Below are positions 1 to 8,862 of a stretch of 64,000 bases of DNA, one piece after another. Below the pieces are notes generated by a model, which saw nothing but the letters and a program-made list of their open reading frames with translations, had not been told where the DNA came from and searched no databases. Position 1 is the first letter of the stretch. Every line of letters begins with the position of its first letter. Source of the stretch: Opitutales bacterium (lineage in GTDB: Bacteria; Verrucomicrobiota; Verrucomicrobiia; Opitutales; Oceanipulchritudinaceae); assembly GCA_007133065.1 (NCBI GenBank), contig SLNJ01000056.1, forward strand, positions 43,657-107,656, read 5' to 3'. Made by a program: the position numbers and the translations under genes.

Positions 1-638
1 TGCTGGCGGGTCACCTCGCCGGGATCCGGGCGGCTGTGGCCGGGGGGGTTGAAGGACCGATCATAAACCAAGTTGAGTACGAGGAAGATCCGTTCCTCCA
101 AAAAAGGGCGCATCAGTGCGAGGCGCGGTTCGACATGGGCGTAGCCGTCGATTAGGTCGGTCGGTGGCCGTCCAAGCGGCGTGCGTCCGTAAAGACTGAA
201 TGTTGCAATCGGCACCTGCTCCACGCGGGCGTCCAGGTTATAGCGGAATCCCAGACCCGCTTCACCGGGACTCCACTTCCGGCCGTCGCCGCTGCGAAAC
301 GGATTCGGCGTGACCGGCGTCCAGCCCGAGATTATTTCGAAATCATCGGTCCAACCGTAGCGCAGTTCCATCGGGAAACGGATGAAATGTCGGCCGACAA
401 AATCGCCGAGGCGGGGACGAATGTCGAGGGCCAGATCGAATGGATCCAGGGTTCCGGGCAGGGTCGTATCGAAAAATTCGTTGACTCGAAACACCGGGGC
501 CGCCCAGCCGCCGAGATTGTCGAGAAGCCGTGCATCATCCGGTGCCGCCGCGTCATCGGCGGATGTGGACGGCATGGCGGCAACAGAAAGGGCGAAGAGG
601 GCAATGATTGCTTGAAATAGAAGCGTACGGGGGGTCAT
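1..638 (-). CDS. Secreted, probable outer-membrane beta-barrel protein (3' end outside window)
   Basis: I read this frame directly from the complement. It begins with ATG at 638 and stays open to the window edge, giving 212 residues without a stop. The N-terminus has a hydrophobic stretch (LLFQAIIALFALSVAA) followed by small residues, consistent with a Sec signal peptide. The rest alternates polar and aromatic or hydrophobic residues (RFPMELRYGWTD, LGFRYNLDARVE, LNLVYDRSF), as in outer-membrane beta strands. This resembles porin-like or transporter barrels of the kind often annotated as hypothetical outer-membrane proteins, but I cannot assign a family. The C-terminus is missing, so length and closing strand cannot be judged. 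It lies 116 bases upstream of nothing shared with tlyA; both read on the minus strand. Confidence 0.65.
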   Translation of the reverse strand, partial: MTPRTLLFQAIIALFALSVAAMPSTSADDAAAPDDARLLDNLGGWAAPVFRVNEFFDTTLPGTLDPFDLALDIRPRLGDFVGRHFIRFPMELRYGWTDDFEIISGWTPVTPNPFRSGDGRKWSPGEAGLGFRYNLDARVEQVPIATFSLYGRTPLGRPPTDLIDGYAHVEPRLALMRPFLEERIFLVLNLVYDRSFNPPGHSRPDPGEVTRQ

Positions 639-754
639 TCCGATTCGAGCAGGCTGTGGGATTGTTCGGGATTATGCTCAAAAACATCCCTCTGGCAAGA
701 CGGGAAACCTGAAATGTTGGTGCCGGATATCCTGCTGCCCGAGCAACATTCCCG

Positions 755-1531
755 TCACGCCCCCGTCCCACCGTCCCCCTCGCGCCGCCATCCCAGAAGA
801 AACTCACGGTTGCCGTCGGCACCGGTAATCGGGGAGAGGATCCAGCCGAGTTCGCGGGATTGAGGGAGGTTGGTGCGTGCGAATTCCCGGATCTCGCCCA
901 TGATGCGCTCGTGCACGGCCGGATCGCGGATGACGCCACGGCCCTTGTCAGCTTCCGCTCGCTCGGCTTCAAACTGCGGTTTTACGAGTGCGATCAGATG
1001 TCCCCCGGGCTTCAGAAAACGCCATGCCGCCGGGAGAACCTTGCGCAGCGATATGAAGCTCAGGTCCATGACGACGATGTCGTAGAGGGCATGGGGCAGC
1101 GCGCCCGGCTTGAGGTTGCGGGCGTTGGTTCGCTCCAGGTTGGCGACCCGGGGGTCCGTGCGCAATGTGTAGTGCAACTGCCCATACCCAACGTCCACGC
1201 ACGTCACGTGGGCCGCTCCGGCCTGCAGGAGGCAGTCGGTGAATCCGCCCGTCGATGCACCGATGTCGAGCGCTCGGATTCCGTCCAGGGGAACGGCGAA
1301 GCGCTCGAGAAATGCCGCGAGTTTGTCGCCTCCCCGTCCGACGTAGCGCGGGGGCCGGATGACCTCCAAGGGCAGATCTTCGCGGATGCGCTTCCCGGGC
1401 TTGTCGAGTACCGCGGTTCCCGAACGAACCTGGCCGGCCAGAATCAGGTTTCGCGCCCGAGCACGCGTTTCGACCAATCCCCGCTCAACGAGCGATTCGT
1501 CCAGACGCACGTTACGCTGCCCCGAGGCCAT
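755..1531 (-). CDS. tlyA: TlyA-family rRNA 2'-O-methyltransferase
   Basis: The 258-residue product fits the TlyA/hemolysin-A family, which 2'-O-methylates rRNA and was historically called a hemolysin. An N-terminal S4 RNA-binding domain (about residues 8-65) starts with RLDESLVERGL. An FtsJ-like SAM methyltransferase domain follows, with the SAM loop DIGASTGGF at 89-97. The K-D-K-E catalytic set can be placed at K70 (GRGGDK), D156 (VMDLSF), K184 (VKPQFE) and E243 (GNREF). The family's usual length is about 240-270 residues. It is transcribed away from the dcw cluster, and the intervening 1532-1930 region probably carries promoters for both directions. I see no sign of truncation. Confidence 0.95.
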   Translation of the reverse strand: MASGQRNVRLDESLVERGLVETRARARNLILAGQVRSGTAVLDKPGKRIREDLPLEVIRPPRYVGRGGDKLAAFLERFAVPLDGIRALDIGASTGGFTDCLLQAGAAHVTCVDVGYGQLHYTLRTDPRVANLERTNARNLKPGALPHALYDIVVMDLSFISLRKVLPAAWRFLKPGGHLIALVKPQFEAERAEADKGRGVIRDPAVHERIMGEIREFARTNLPQSRELGWILSPITGADGNREFLLGWRREGDGGTGA

Positions 1532-1876
1532 ACCCTAGAACCCGAACAATTCCGTTCCCAGGGCAAGGATTTTTTTGCTGCGGGATTCACGCGACGCAAA
1601 GCGCCCGGGTGAAATGTGAACAACCTGTGAGCAGGTGGCCCCGCTGTCGCCGGGCGTTACGGGAAGAACGCGCCGTGCCCATGCAGCGATAGGGCCAGCT
1701 TATTATCTAAGTATCTGAATAAAAACCCATTACAATCGAATGGCTGTCCACCGCATGCATGAAGAGCCGGTGCGTGCCGGATTCAACACGTTAGGTAGCG
1801 TTGTTCACATTCGTCGACCGGGATACGCAAGACACGGTCAATCTGAGAGTTAGAGAAAAAAATTGGGGGATATGGC

Positions 1877-1906
1877 TTGACTCTCGGGGGCAAAATGGTG
1901 GAAAAT
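1877..1906 (+). promoter_or_regulatory. Candidate sigma70 promoter of the dcw operon
   Basis: TTGACT at 1877-1882 is a good -35 element. With an 18-base spacer the -10 position is GAAAAT at 1901-1906, which matches four of six consensus bases. The weak -10 falls inside the MraZ repeat array, so bound MraZ would cover it, as expected for autorepression. The -10 assignment is uncertain. Confidence 0.4.
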
Positions 1907-1920
1907 GGTAGAAATTGGGG
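1896..1920 (+). promoter_or_regulatory. MraZ operator: three TGG(G/T)N repeats at 10-base spacing
   Basis: TGGTG at 1896, TGGTA at 1906 and TGGGG at 1916 stand exactly one helical turn apart, with A-rich five-base spacers. The array ends 10 bases before the mraZ start. MraZ proteins are known to bind tandem TGGGN boxes with five-base spacers directly upstream of their own gene and to control the dcw operon. Both position and period match that pattern. Confidence 0.8.
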
Positions 1921-1930
1921 TAATTGAGTC

Positions 1931-2392
1931 ATGGCGGGCATCATAACACAATCGTCTATTGAGACCGATTACGTGGGGGAATTCTCCCATCAGCTCGACT
2001 CACGCAACCGGGTTACCATTCCGTCGCATTGGCGTGCGGAGGGGGACGATCAGAATTATTACATGGCGTGGCCGCATCCGGACGGTTGTATCGCCGTCTA
2101 TCCTCCGCGGATGCAGCGGGAGTTTCTGCGCGTGGCGGAGTCGATCAAGCAGAGTGATGCGCGTGGGCAACAGATGCTGCGCCAATTTTTTGGCAAGGCG
2201 CACAAGTTCGGGTGTGACAAGCAGGGCCGTGTGCTGTTGCCGGAGCCGCTAATCCGGCACGCCGGGATTCAAAAGGGCGTCGTCCTGGTCGGTCTCGGGA
2301 ACAATTTCCAAGTGTGGAGCGCGGAGCGCCACAGTGTAACGGAAGAGGAAGACTTCAATCTGATACAAGCCATGACCGACCTCGGGCTGTAG
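1931..2392 (+). CDS. mraZ: Transcriptional regulator MraZ
   Basis: The 153-residue product is MraZ, a DNA-binding protein of the SpoVT/AbrB swapped-hairpin fold that forms rings and autoregulates the division and cell-wall operon. The first domain contains GEFSHQLDSRNRVTIP (about residues 17-32), the family hallmark around DxxGRxxIP. The second repeat, FGCDKQGRVLLPEPL, lies near residues 97-111. Length is near the usual 140-155. It is the first gene of the dcw cluster and lies directly behind a three-copy TGGGN-type array, so autoregulation is very likely. It is followed by about 290 bases before the preferred rsmH start. Confidence 0.96.
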   Translation: MAGIITQSSIETDYVGEFSHQLDSRNRVTIPSHWRAEGDDQNYYMAWPHPDGCIAVYPPRMQREFLRVAESIKQSDARGQQMLRQFFGKAHKFGCDKQGRVLLPEPLIRHAGIQKGVVLVGLGNNFQVWSAERHSVTEEEDFNLIQAMTDLGL

Positions 2393-2683
2393 CACGGTAT
2401 GCGATGCCAGCTCGAACCGACCCAACCTCAAACGTTAAAACCGCTATGAAATGGACAGATAACCTACCCCGCACCGGTCTCCTCGACGATGGCGAGGCGC
2501 GCCACTATGGCGCGTGGGAGATGCCATCGCTTCCGCGTCTGAATGCGGTTCCCAGCGGCCCGCAGCATCCTACTCTCGAGCTTTGCCGAAAACGTAACGC
2601 TTCCCGGGTTCAGGGGAGGAGGGGTATGCGATTTCTCCATGCGCTGTACCACGCCCGATAGATCACTTGGCGTTGCGGTTGTG

Positions 2684-3616
2684 ATGCCTGGACATCGTCC
2701 CGTCCTTTTGCACGAGGTGGTCGATCTGCTCGACCCGCGTCCGGGCGGGCGGTATCTCGATGCCACGTTTGGGGCCGGCGGGCATGCGCGGGCGCTGCTG
2801 GAGCGCGCTCCGGATGCACACGTGACGAGCGTCGATCGTGATCCTGCTGCGGCGAACCGGGCGGACGAGCTGGCGGCAGCGTTCCCGGGCCGGTTTCAGT
2901 TTTACGATATGGACTTCCGGGATCTGGCGGAGCTGGAGGCGGAATGTTTCGACGGCATCCTCTTCGATCTCGGGGTCTCCTCGTTTCACTTCGACGAGGC
3001 CGGTCGCGGTTTCAGTTTTCGATTCGACGCTCCGTGCGACATGCGGATGGATCCGCGGCGGGGGATCTCCGCAGCGGAGTTCCTCGAGGGGGCCTCGGAG
3101 GAGGAGCTCGTGCGTGCCGTGCGCGATTTCGGCGAGGAGCGGCGGTGGCGCCGCGTGGTCTCCGCGATCCTGCGTGCGCGCGGAACGGGTGCTCTGCAGC
3201 GGACCGGTAGTTTCGCGGAGGTGGTTGAGCGCGCGCTTGGCTCGGCGCCGGCACGGCGCATGGTACGGATCCATCCGGCTACCCATACCTTCCAGGGAAT
3301 TCGCATGGCGGTGAACGACGAACTCGGGGCTCTGGAGGCAGGCGCCACCGCGGGGTTCGATAAGCTGGCACCGGGCGGGGTGCTGGCGATCATCAGCTTT
3401 CACTCGCTCGAGGACCGGTGGGTCAAGCGCGCCTTCCGGCGTTATTGCGGGCAACCCGAGCACGCGGAGGATTCCACTCCGGTCCAAGAGCGTCGGGCGG
3501 TGGCGAAAATGCTCACGCCCCGCCCGGTGACACCCGCCCCGGATGAAATCTCAGAGAATCCACGAGCCCGTTCGGCAAAGCTGCGGGCGGTACGCAAACT
3601 CCCAGCCTCGCCCTGA
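2684..3616 (+). CDS. rsmH: 16S rRNA (cytosine-1402-N4)-methyltransferase RsmH
   Basis: RsmH (MraW) methylates N4 of C1402 in 16S rRNA. I chose the ATG at 2684 because the protein then opens with MPGHRPVLLHEV, the family's usual beginning, and is 310 residues long. The frame is open further upstream (ATGs at 2543 and 2639), but that extension shows no family similarity. The SAM motif DATFGAGGH lies at residues 26-34. Other recognisable segments are ILFDLGVSS, DMRMD and IISFHSLEDRWVK. A GTG at 2681 is an alternative start. It lies between mraZ and ftsL, as in most dcw clusters. Confidence 0.95.
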   Translation: MPGHRPVLLHEVVDLLDPRPGGRYLDATFGAGGHARALLERAPDAHVTSVDRDPAAANRADELAAAFPGRFQFYDMDFRDLAELEAECFDGILFDLGVSSFHFDEAGRGFSFRFDAPCDMRMDPRRGISAAEFLEGASEEELVRAVRDFGEERRWRRVVSAILRARGTGALQRTGSFAEVVERALGSAPARRMVRIHPATHTFQGIRMAVNDELGALEAGATAGFDKLAPGGVLAIISFHSLEDRWVKRAFRRYCGQPEHAEDSTPVQERRAVAKMLTPRPVTPAPDEISENPRARSAKLRAVRKLPASP

Positions 3617-3619
3617 CTC

Positions 3620-4033
3620 ATGAACCACGTACAGCAGAAATACATTTACCAGATGATCGCCCTCGTCTGCCTCATCCTGCTGGTCAGCGGCGGAGGTGGT
3701 CTCGGCATTCTCGTCCTGCGCCAGCAGATTTCGGTGAGTGCCGAACGGGCGCGCCAGGCGGAACTGCAGATCGCGGGATTCGACCGGAAGATTCGGCAGA
3801 TCGATGCGCGTATCGCGGCGGTGCACCACCCGGATGCGTTGCTGGAACGCTCCCGGGCGGTGGGCCTGCGTCTGCAACAGCCCGAGCGCAATCAGGTGAT
3901 CCGCCTGGAGGCGGGCCCCGCCCAGCGCAGGTACGCGCAGCAGACGCCGCCCTCGGTGGACTCCTCTTCCGATCCCCTCTTTATTTCAATCGACCTCGCC
4001 TTGATGGAACTGCCTGTGCGCGCGAAACCATGA
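3620..4033 (+). CDS. ftsL: FtsL-like cell-division protein
   Basis: This 137-residue protein has a short cytoplasmic N-terminus, one membrane segment (about residues 12-34, IALVCLILLVSGGGGLGILVL) and a periplasmic coiled-coil-like stretch (about 38-75) rich in E, R, Q and hydrophobic heptads. That is the FtsL plan: a bitopic protein that joins FtsB and FtsQ and activates FtsWI. Sequence conservation in FtsL is poor, so the call rests on topology and on its position between rsmH and ftsI. It starts three bases after rsmH, and its stop overlaps the ftsI ATG (ATGA). A C-terminal tail of about 40 residues beyond the coil is longer than in many FtsL proteins. Confidence 0.75.
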   Translation: MNHVQQKYIYQMIALVCLILLVSGGGGLGILVLRQQISVSAERARQAELQIAGFDRKIRQIDARIAAVHHPDALLERSRAVGLRLQQPERNQVIRLEAGPAQRRYAQQTPPSVDSSSDPLFISIDLALMELPVRAKP

Positions 4034-5838
4034 GCAAGGTTTTCATTGCAGACTGGCGTTATCTGCTCCTGGTATCGGGATTGCTTTTTGGGTTTTCCCT
4101 GGTCCTCGGCCGGGTCGCCTACCTGCATGTTTGGAAAGCAGAGGAACTCGCCGGTATCGCGGAGCAAAATCGCAAGTCGATTCAGGTTCTAGCGGCACGG
4201 CGCGGGAACATCCTTGATTCGCGCGGCAATATCCTTGCCGCGACGCGACCTTTGATCGAGGTCGGAATAGACCCGAAGGTTTTTCGCGAGGAGGACGCGA
4301 AGAAACTTCCGGAGCTTGCCCGCCTTCTGAACGTTCCCGAGGAGACGCTGCGGGAGAAGGCGCGGCGGCGGACCCGTCGGGGAACCGCCCATCCCCAGGA
4401 TATCCGCCTGGTCCGGTGGGTGAAGATCGCGGACGCGATCGACGACGCCACCTATCGGGCGGTGCGTGATCTCGGAATTCGAGGCGTGTACGGGAATCGC
4501 TACTACGAGCGGAACTACCCTGCGGGCGACCTTGCGGCTCATGTGGTCGGGTATATCGGTTATATCGATGATCCATCGGAGGCGGAACCGGTCCTGCGTC
4601 CGCTGCTCGGAGTCGAGCGATTCATGGATTTCTACCTTCGCGGGCAGGATGGTTGGCGCGAGATGGAGCGGGACGGGCGCCGCCGCGAGCTGGCGCAGTA
4701 TCGCCGCGAGCTGCGCCCGACGGACGGCCTCAACGTGGAGCTCACGCTGGACATGGTGGTGCAGAGCATTGTCGAAACGGAGATCGAGCGACTGGTCGCG
4801 GAGTATTCGCCGCAGGGGATATCCGTGATCGTCAGCGATCCGCATGACGGTCGCGTCCGAGCGCTCGCAAACTATCCCTCGTTCGACCCCAACCGATTTC
4901 ACCGCTCGGAGGTGTCCCATCTCCGCAACCGCGCTGTCGGTGACATCTTCGAGCCGGGATCCACGTTCAAAATTGTGCCCGCCGCAGCCGCACTCAACGA
5001 GGGGATCGTGGCCTTGGACGATCAGTTCGATTGTTCGGTGGACGCGGTAGAGTACCGTGGGAGGACGATCCGCATGCCGCGCGACGTCACGCCGAACGGC
5101 CGCCTCGATTTCCGGGAGGTCGTCATCAAATCCAGCAACCGGGGCGCGGCGCTGCTCGGTATGCGGTTGGGCGAATCGCGGTTGCACGATTATTCGCGCG
5201 CGTTTGGATTCGGCTCGCGCACCGGCTGGGGTCCCGGTGCGGAATCGCCCGGAATTCTGCCCCCGGTGCGAGAGTGGGACGGATTGACCATCAGTCGTAT
5301 GCCGATGGGCCATGCCATCTCTGCAACGCCCCTGCAGCTGCATCAGGCGATGGGTGTCGTATCCAACGGCGGAGTTTTGATGGAACCGCTGATTGTGAAT
5401 CGTGTCTTGGACCACGAGAGTAGCCCGCTTCTCGAGTTTGCACCTCGTGCGATACGGCGCGTACTGCGCGACGACACCGCCGCGGTGATGACCGAGATCC
5501 TGAATGCCGCCGCATCGCCCGGGGGGACCGCTTCCCTTGCGTATATCCCCGGTTACGAAGTGGCGGGCAAGACGGGAACCACGCAAAAGATCGTGGACGG
5601 ACGCTATTCCAACGACTATCATATTGCGAGTTTTTCGGGTTTTTTCCCGGCTTCCAAGCCCCGCCTGGCGATTACCGTGGTCGTGGACGAACCGGAGATT
5701 CCGGGAACCGCCTATGGAGGACGGGTTGCCGCCCCCGCCTTCCGAAACATTGCGGAACAACTGATTCAGTATTTCTCGATTCCACCAACCGCTTCACGCG
5801 AGGAAACACCGATCGCATTGTGGGAGAGTAACCGATGA
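4030..5838 (+). CDS. ftsI: Division-specific peptidoglycan transpeptidase FtsI (PBP3 class)
   Basis: The 602-residue class B penicillin-binding protein cross-links septal peptidoglycan with FtsW. An N-terminal membrane anchor (about residues 11-32) is followed by the non-catalytic dimerisation domain (LAARRGNILDSRGNILA) and the transpeptidase domain. Catalytic motifs are S311TFK with nucleophile S311, SSN at 368-370, and K514TGT. No C-terminal PASTA domains are present. It overlaps ftsL by four bases at its start. Its stop falls at the beginning of the frame that leads into murE. Length is typical for FtsI. Confidence 0.95.
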   Translation: MSKVFIADWRYLLLVSGLLFGFSLVLGRVAYLHVWKAEELAGIAEQNRKSIQVLAARRGNILDSRGNILAATRPLIEVGIDPKVFREEDAKKLPELARLLNVPEETLREKARRRTRRGTAHPQDIRLVRWVKIADAIDDATYRAVRDLGIRGVYGNRYYERNYPAGDLAAHVVGYIGYIDDPSEAEPVLRPLLGVERFMDFYLRGQDGWREMERDGRRRELAQYRRELRPTDGLNVELTLDMVVQSIVETEIERLVAEYSPQGISVIVSDPHDGRVRALANYPSFDPNRFHRSEVSHLRNRAVGDIFEPGSTFKIVPAAAALNEGIVALDDQFDCSVDAVEYRGRTIRMPRDVTPNGRLDFREVVIKSSNRGAALLGMRLGESRLHDYSRAFGFGSRTGWGPGAESPGILPPVREWDGLTISRMPMGHAISATPLQLHQAMGVVSNGGVLMEPLIVNRVLDHESSPLLEFAPRAIRRVLRDDTAAVMTEILNAAASPGGTASLAYIPGYEVAGKTGTTQKIVDGRYSNDYHIASFSGFFPASKPRLAITVVVDEPEIPGTAYGGRVAAPAFRNIAEQLIQYFSIPPTASREETPIALWESNR

Positions 5839-5930
5839 CCCGGTCACCCCCTGATTCGAGGGCTGCGCGCCCGCTGATGCTGGCCGGAGCATTCTATCTT
5901 TTGACTCAAGCCGTCTCCCGGACTTACCGT

Positions 5931-7424
5931 ATGAATACAAAATTATCCGAGCTATTGCAGGGCATCCCGGTTCAGTCCGTGACCGGCGATCCCCACTCGC
6001 CGATCTCGGGTCTGTGCAGCGACAGCCGACGTGTTACTCCCGGAACCCTCTTTTTTGCCTACGACGGACTGCGCACGGACGGTAATTTCTACATCGAGGA
6101 GGCCGTGCATCGCGGTGCGGCGGCGATTGTTTCGGAGCGGCCGGGCAGGGTCCCACCGCGTGCCGCTTATGTTCAGGTAGCGAACATCCGCCGGGTGATG
6201 GCCGATATCGCACGGCGATTCCACGGATTCCCGGAGCGGGACCTGGAGTTGATCGCCGTGACCGGTACCAACGGCAAGACGACTGTGACCACGCTGTTAA
6301 AGCACCTGCTTGAAGCGCCCGGCGAGCCGCCGGTCGGCCTGCTCGGGACCGTTGCCTACATGCTTGGCGATCGAACGCTGCCGGCGTACCGGACGACGCC
6401 TGAGGCGACCGATTTGCACGCGCTGCTCGCGCAGATGCGGGATGCGGGGTGCACGCGCGCGCTTATGGAAGTGAGCTCCCACGGAATCGAGCAGGAACGC
6501 GTCCGCAATGTCCCATTCCGGATCGCGGCGTATCTGAATCTGACGCGGGATCACATCGATTACCACGGAAGCATGGAGGAGTACTTCTCAGTGAAGCGAC
6601 GGCTGTTCACCGGTGAAACCGGGACCGTGCCCGAGATCGTGGTTCTGAACCGTGACGATCCCTACGCCGGGGAGCTTGAGAGTGCGGTTCCGAGGGATCG
6701 GCGCATTATCACCTTCGGACTGGCCAAGGAGGCCGACATCTACGCGGCCGATATCGAGATGCAACCGACCGGTACCCGGTTTCGCATCCACACGCCGGAT
6801 GGCGATGCCGACCTGCAATCGCCCCTTCTTGGCCGGCACAACGTGAGCAACGTATTGGCGGCGTTCGCGATTGCGTCGGCTTCGGGCGCTTCGCTGTCGA
6901 TCCTCGCGAAGCGACTGCGGGGCTTCCCCGGCGTTCCGGGCCGGTTGGAGAAGGTCGAAGCAGGTCAGGATTTCAACGTCCTTGTCGATTATGCACACAC
7001 CGACGACGCGCTGCGCAACGTCCTCGCAATGCTCCGACCGATCACACCGGGTCGGCTCCTGGTGGTATTCGGGTGTGGCGGCAACCGCGATCGTGCGAAA
7101 CGACCGCTGATGACGGCTGCGGTGCTCGCCGATGCCGATTTTGCGTGGGCCACCTCGGACAATCCTCGCAGCGAGGCTGTTGCGGATATCTTCGCCGACA
7201 TGCGTGAGGCGGTTTCTGCCGACTCGCCGATCATGTTTGTCGAAGACCGCCGCCGGGCCATCCATCTCGCGCTGCTCGAGGCCCGAAGCGGAGACACCGT
7301 ACTCATCGCAGGCAAAGGGCACGAGACGTTCCAGGAGTTCGCGGACTCGGTGGTTCCCTTTGACGACTGCCGTGTCGCGCGCGAGCTGCTCAGCAACCGG
7401 CTGGAGTCCACTCGAACCGATTGA
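5931..7424 (+). CDS. murE: UDP-MurNAc-L-Ala-D-Glu:meso-diaminopimelate ligase MurE
   Basis: MurE adds the third stem-peptide residue in the cytoplasm. From ATG 5931 the protein is 497 residues, normal for the family, and begins MNTKLSELLQGI. An in-frame ATG at 5835 overlaps the ftsI stop and would add 32 unconserved residues; it is a real alternative because of the coupling geometry. The ATP loop GTNGKT is at 112-117. The substrate motif D410NPR is the signature of enzymes that use meso-diaminopimelate rather than lysine, so the cell wall is probably A1-gamma type. It is followed seven bases later by murF. Confidence 0.95.
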   Translation: MNTKLSELLQGIPVQSVTGDPHSPISGLCSDSRRVTPGTLFFAYDGLRTDGNFYIEEAVHRGAAAIVSERPGRVPPRAAYVQVANIRRVMADIARRFHGFPERDLELIAVTGTNGKTTVTTLLKHLLEAPGEPPVGLLGTVAYMLGDRTLPAYRTTPEATDLHALLAQMRDAGCTRALMEVSSHGIEQERVRNVPFRIAAYLNLTRDHIDYHGSMEEYFSVKRRLFTGETGTVPEIVVLNRDDPYAGELESAVPRDRRIITFGLAKEADIYAADIEMQPTGTRFRIHTPDGDADLQSPLLGRHNVSNVLAAFAIASASGASLSILAKRLRGFPGVPGRLEKVEAGQDFNVLVDYAHTDDALRNVLAMLRPITPGRLLVVFGCGGNRDRAKRPLMTAAVLADADFAWATSDNPRSEAVADIFADMREAVSADSPIMFVEDRRRAIHLALLEARSGDTVLIAGKGHETFQEFADSVVPFDDCRVARELLSNRLESTRTD

Positions 7425-7431
7425 TCGATCC

Positions 7432-8862
7432 ATGCCGTGTCACGATCCGAACCTCTTCTCACGGTGGACGGGCGGCGTCTGGGAAGGCGAGCCCCCGGAT
7501 CGAGTTTTCGGCTTCAGTATCGACACCCGCGAGATACGCGAGGGCGAGATGTTTGTGGCGATCTCCACTGCCCGCCGGGACGGGCACCGGTTTCTTCGCG
7601 ATGCCCGGACGAAGGGGGCCGCTGCGGCGTTGGTGCGGGAGCCGGATCCACGGGTTGACATTCCACAGTTGGTCGTCACGGACCCCGTGGCGGCGCTTCA
7701 GGCGATGGCGGCACGGCATCGGACGCACTTCCACGGACCGATTGTCGCGGTGACCGGGAGTTGCGGTAAGACGTCGACCAAAGAATTGCTCGCACTGGTT
7801 CTCGGAGAGGAGGGAATCCACCGCAATGAAGGGAATCTGAACAACCATCTCGGTGTTCCGCTGAGTCTCCTGGGATTGGATCCGGAACGTCACCGCTGCG
7901 GCATTGTCGAAATTGGCATCAACCGTCCGGGCGAAATGAGTCGCCTCGCCGCTCTCGTTCAGCCGGATGTGGTTGTCGTGACCACGGTGGGAGCCGCGCA
8001 TCTGGAAGGACTTGAAAGCTTGGACGGGGTTGCAGCGGAGAAAGCGGCGCTGCTCGACGCGCTCCGGTCGGGTGGGACCGCTGTTTTCACTGCTGATTGC
8101 CTGCGCTTCAAACCGTTTCGGGAATGGAGGGGCGATGCGCGGATCATGGTTTCCCCGAGCGCAGGTGACGAGACGGTGCCCGCTCCCGGGGGGGATAACA
8201 CATTCAGTCTCGAGCCGACTGGCATCCCGGCCGGCCGGGATGTCGGGGTGGAGCAGGTGGCATGGGCTTTTGGTTCCTCCGATCGATCCGATTTGACCAT
8301 TCCCCGGGTCTCGCGCGGCATGCGGAACAACATCGCCTTGGCTTGCGCGGTGGCGGCATGCCTCGGAGTCGATTCCGGCGCGTACCAGGAACGCCTGTTG
8401 CGCTGGCGTGCGGCTCCATTCCGCGGCGAACGGTTGCGGATCGGAGCTTCCGATTACTACATTGACTGCTACAATGCCAACCCCCAGTCGATGATCGACA
8501 GCATCGAGGCGTTCGAATCGATGTTTCCAGAATGCTCCCGGATGTACGTGCTCGGGTGTATGGAGGAGCTCGGACCGTCGGCTTCCGAGTGGCACGAATG
8601 GATTGGAGAGCGGTTGCTCCTGCGCGAGGGCGACGCCGTGATCCTGATCGGTCCGTACGCCGAGTCGTACCGCGATGGCATCGTACGGAGCGGTCGGTCG
8701 GTCCGGTCTGTACGCGTCGTGGAGGACCTGGCGGAGGCGCGCACCGAGCTCGACGGGTTCCGGGGTGCAATCCTGCTCAAGGGCAGCCGCGTCTACGGGC
8801 TGGAGGCGCTCCTCCCCGAAAACTGGCGCGCATCCGCGTATGGAGGGCGAAAGGTATGCTGA
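7432..8862 (+). CDS. murF: UDP-MurNAc-tripeptide:D-Ala-D-Ala ligase MurF
   Basis: MurF adds the D-Ala-D-Ala dipeptide to complete the UDP-MurNAc-pentapeptide. The product from ATG 7432 is 476 residues. The N-terminal domain contains FSIDTREIREGEMFVAI, the usual uridine-binding region. The ATP loop is G109SCGKT114, followed by STKE as in other MurF proteins. Further conserved segments are EGNLNNHLGVPLSLL and YYIDCYNANPQSM. The frame is open upstream into murE, but that part is only a shadow of murE. Its stop overlaps the mraY start by seven bases. Confidence 0.94.
   Translation: MPCHDPNLFSRWTGGVWEGEPPDRVFGFSIDTREIREGEMFVAISTARRDGHRFLRDARTKGAAAALVREPDPRVDIPQLVVTDPVAALQAMAARHRTHFHGPIVAVTGSCGKTSTKELLALVLGEEGIHRNEGNLNNHLGVPLSLLGLDPERHRCGIVEIGINRPGEMSRLAALVQPDVVVVTTVGAAHLEGLESLDGVAAEKAALLDALRSGGTAVFTADCLRFKPFREWRGDARIMVSPSAGDETVPAPGGDNTFSLEPTGIPAGRDVGVEQVAWAFGSSDRSDLTIPRVSRGMRNNIALACAVAACLGVDSGAYQERLLRWRAAPFRGERLRIGASDYYIDCYNANPQSMIDSIEAFESMFPECSRMYVLGCMEELGPSASEWHEWIGERLLLREGDAVILIGPYAESYRDGIVRSGRSVRSVRVVEDLAEARTELDGFRGAILLKGSRVYGLEALLPENWRASAYGGRKVC

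Larger units (their letters stand above)
1532..1930. other. Intergenic region between tlyA and mraZ
   Basis: This gap of about 400 bases separates the divergent tlyA and mraZ genes and has no convincing coding frame. It is more AT-rich between 1700 and 1740 and just before mraZ. Its last 55 bases hold the MraZ operator and a likely promoter, listed separately. I see no tRNA, riboswitch or repeat in the remainder. Confidence 0.6.

Noticed and set aside
2543..2683. Possible 47-residue N-terminal extension of rsmH
   Set aside because: The extension is not family-like, whereas the ATG at 2684 gives the normal RsmH beginning; a small upstream ORF is also not supported.
4189..5760. A long antisense frame of over 500 codons opposite ftsI
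   Set aside because: High GC makes long antisense frames common; this one has no conserved motif, no ribosome-binding site and lies wholly opposite a clear gene.
5835..5930. Possible 32-residue N-terminal extension of murE starting at the overlap with ftsI
   Set aside because: The overlap geometry is attractive, but the extra residues are unconserved and the start at 5931 gives standard family length.
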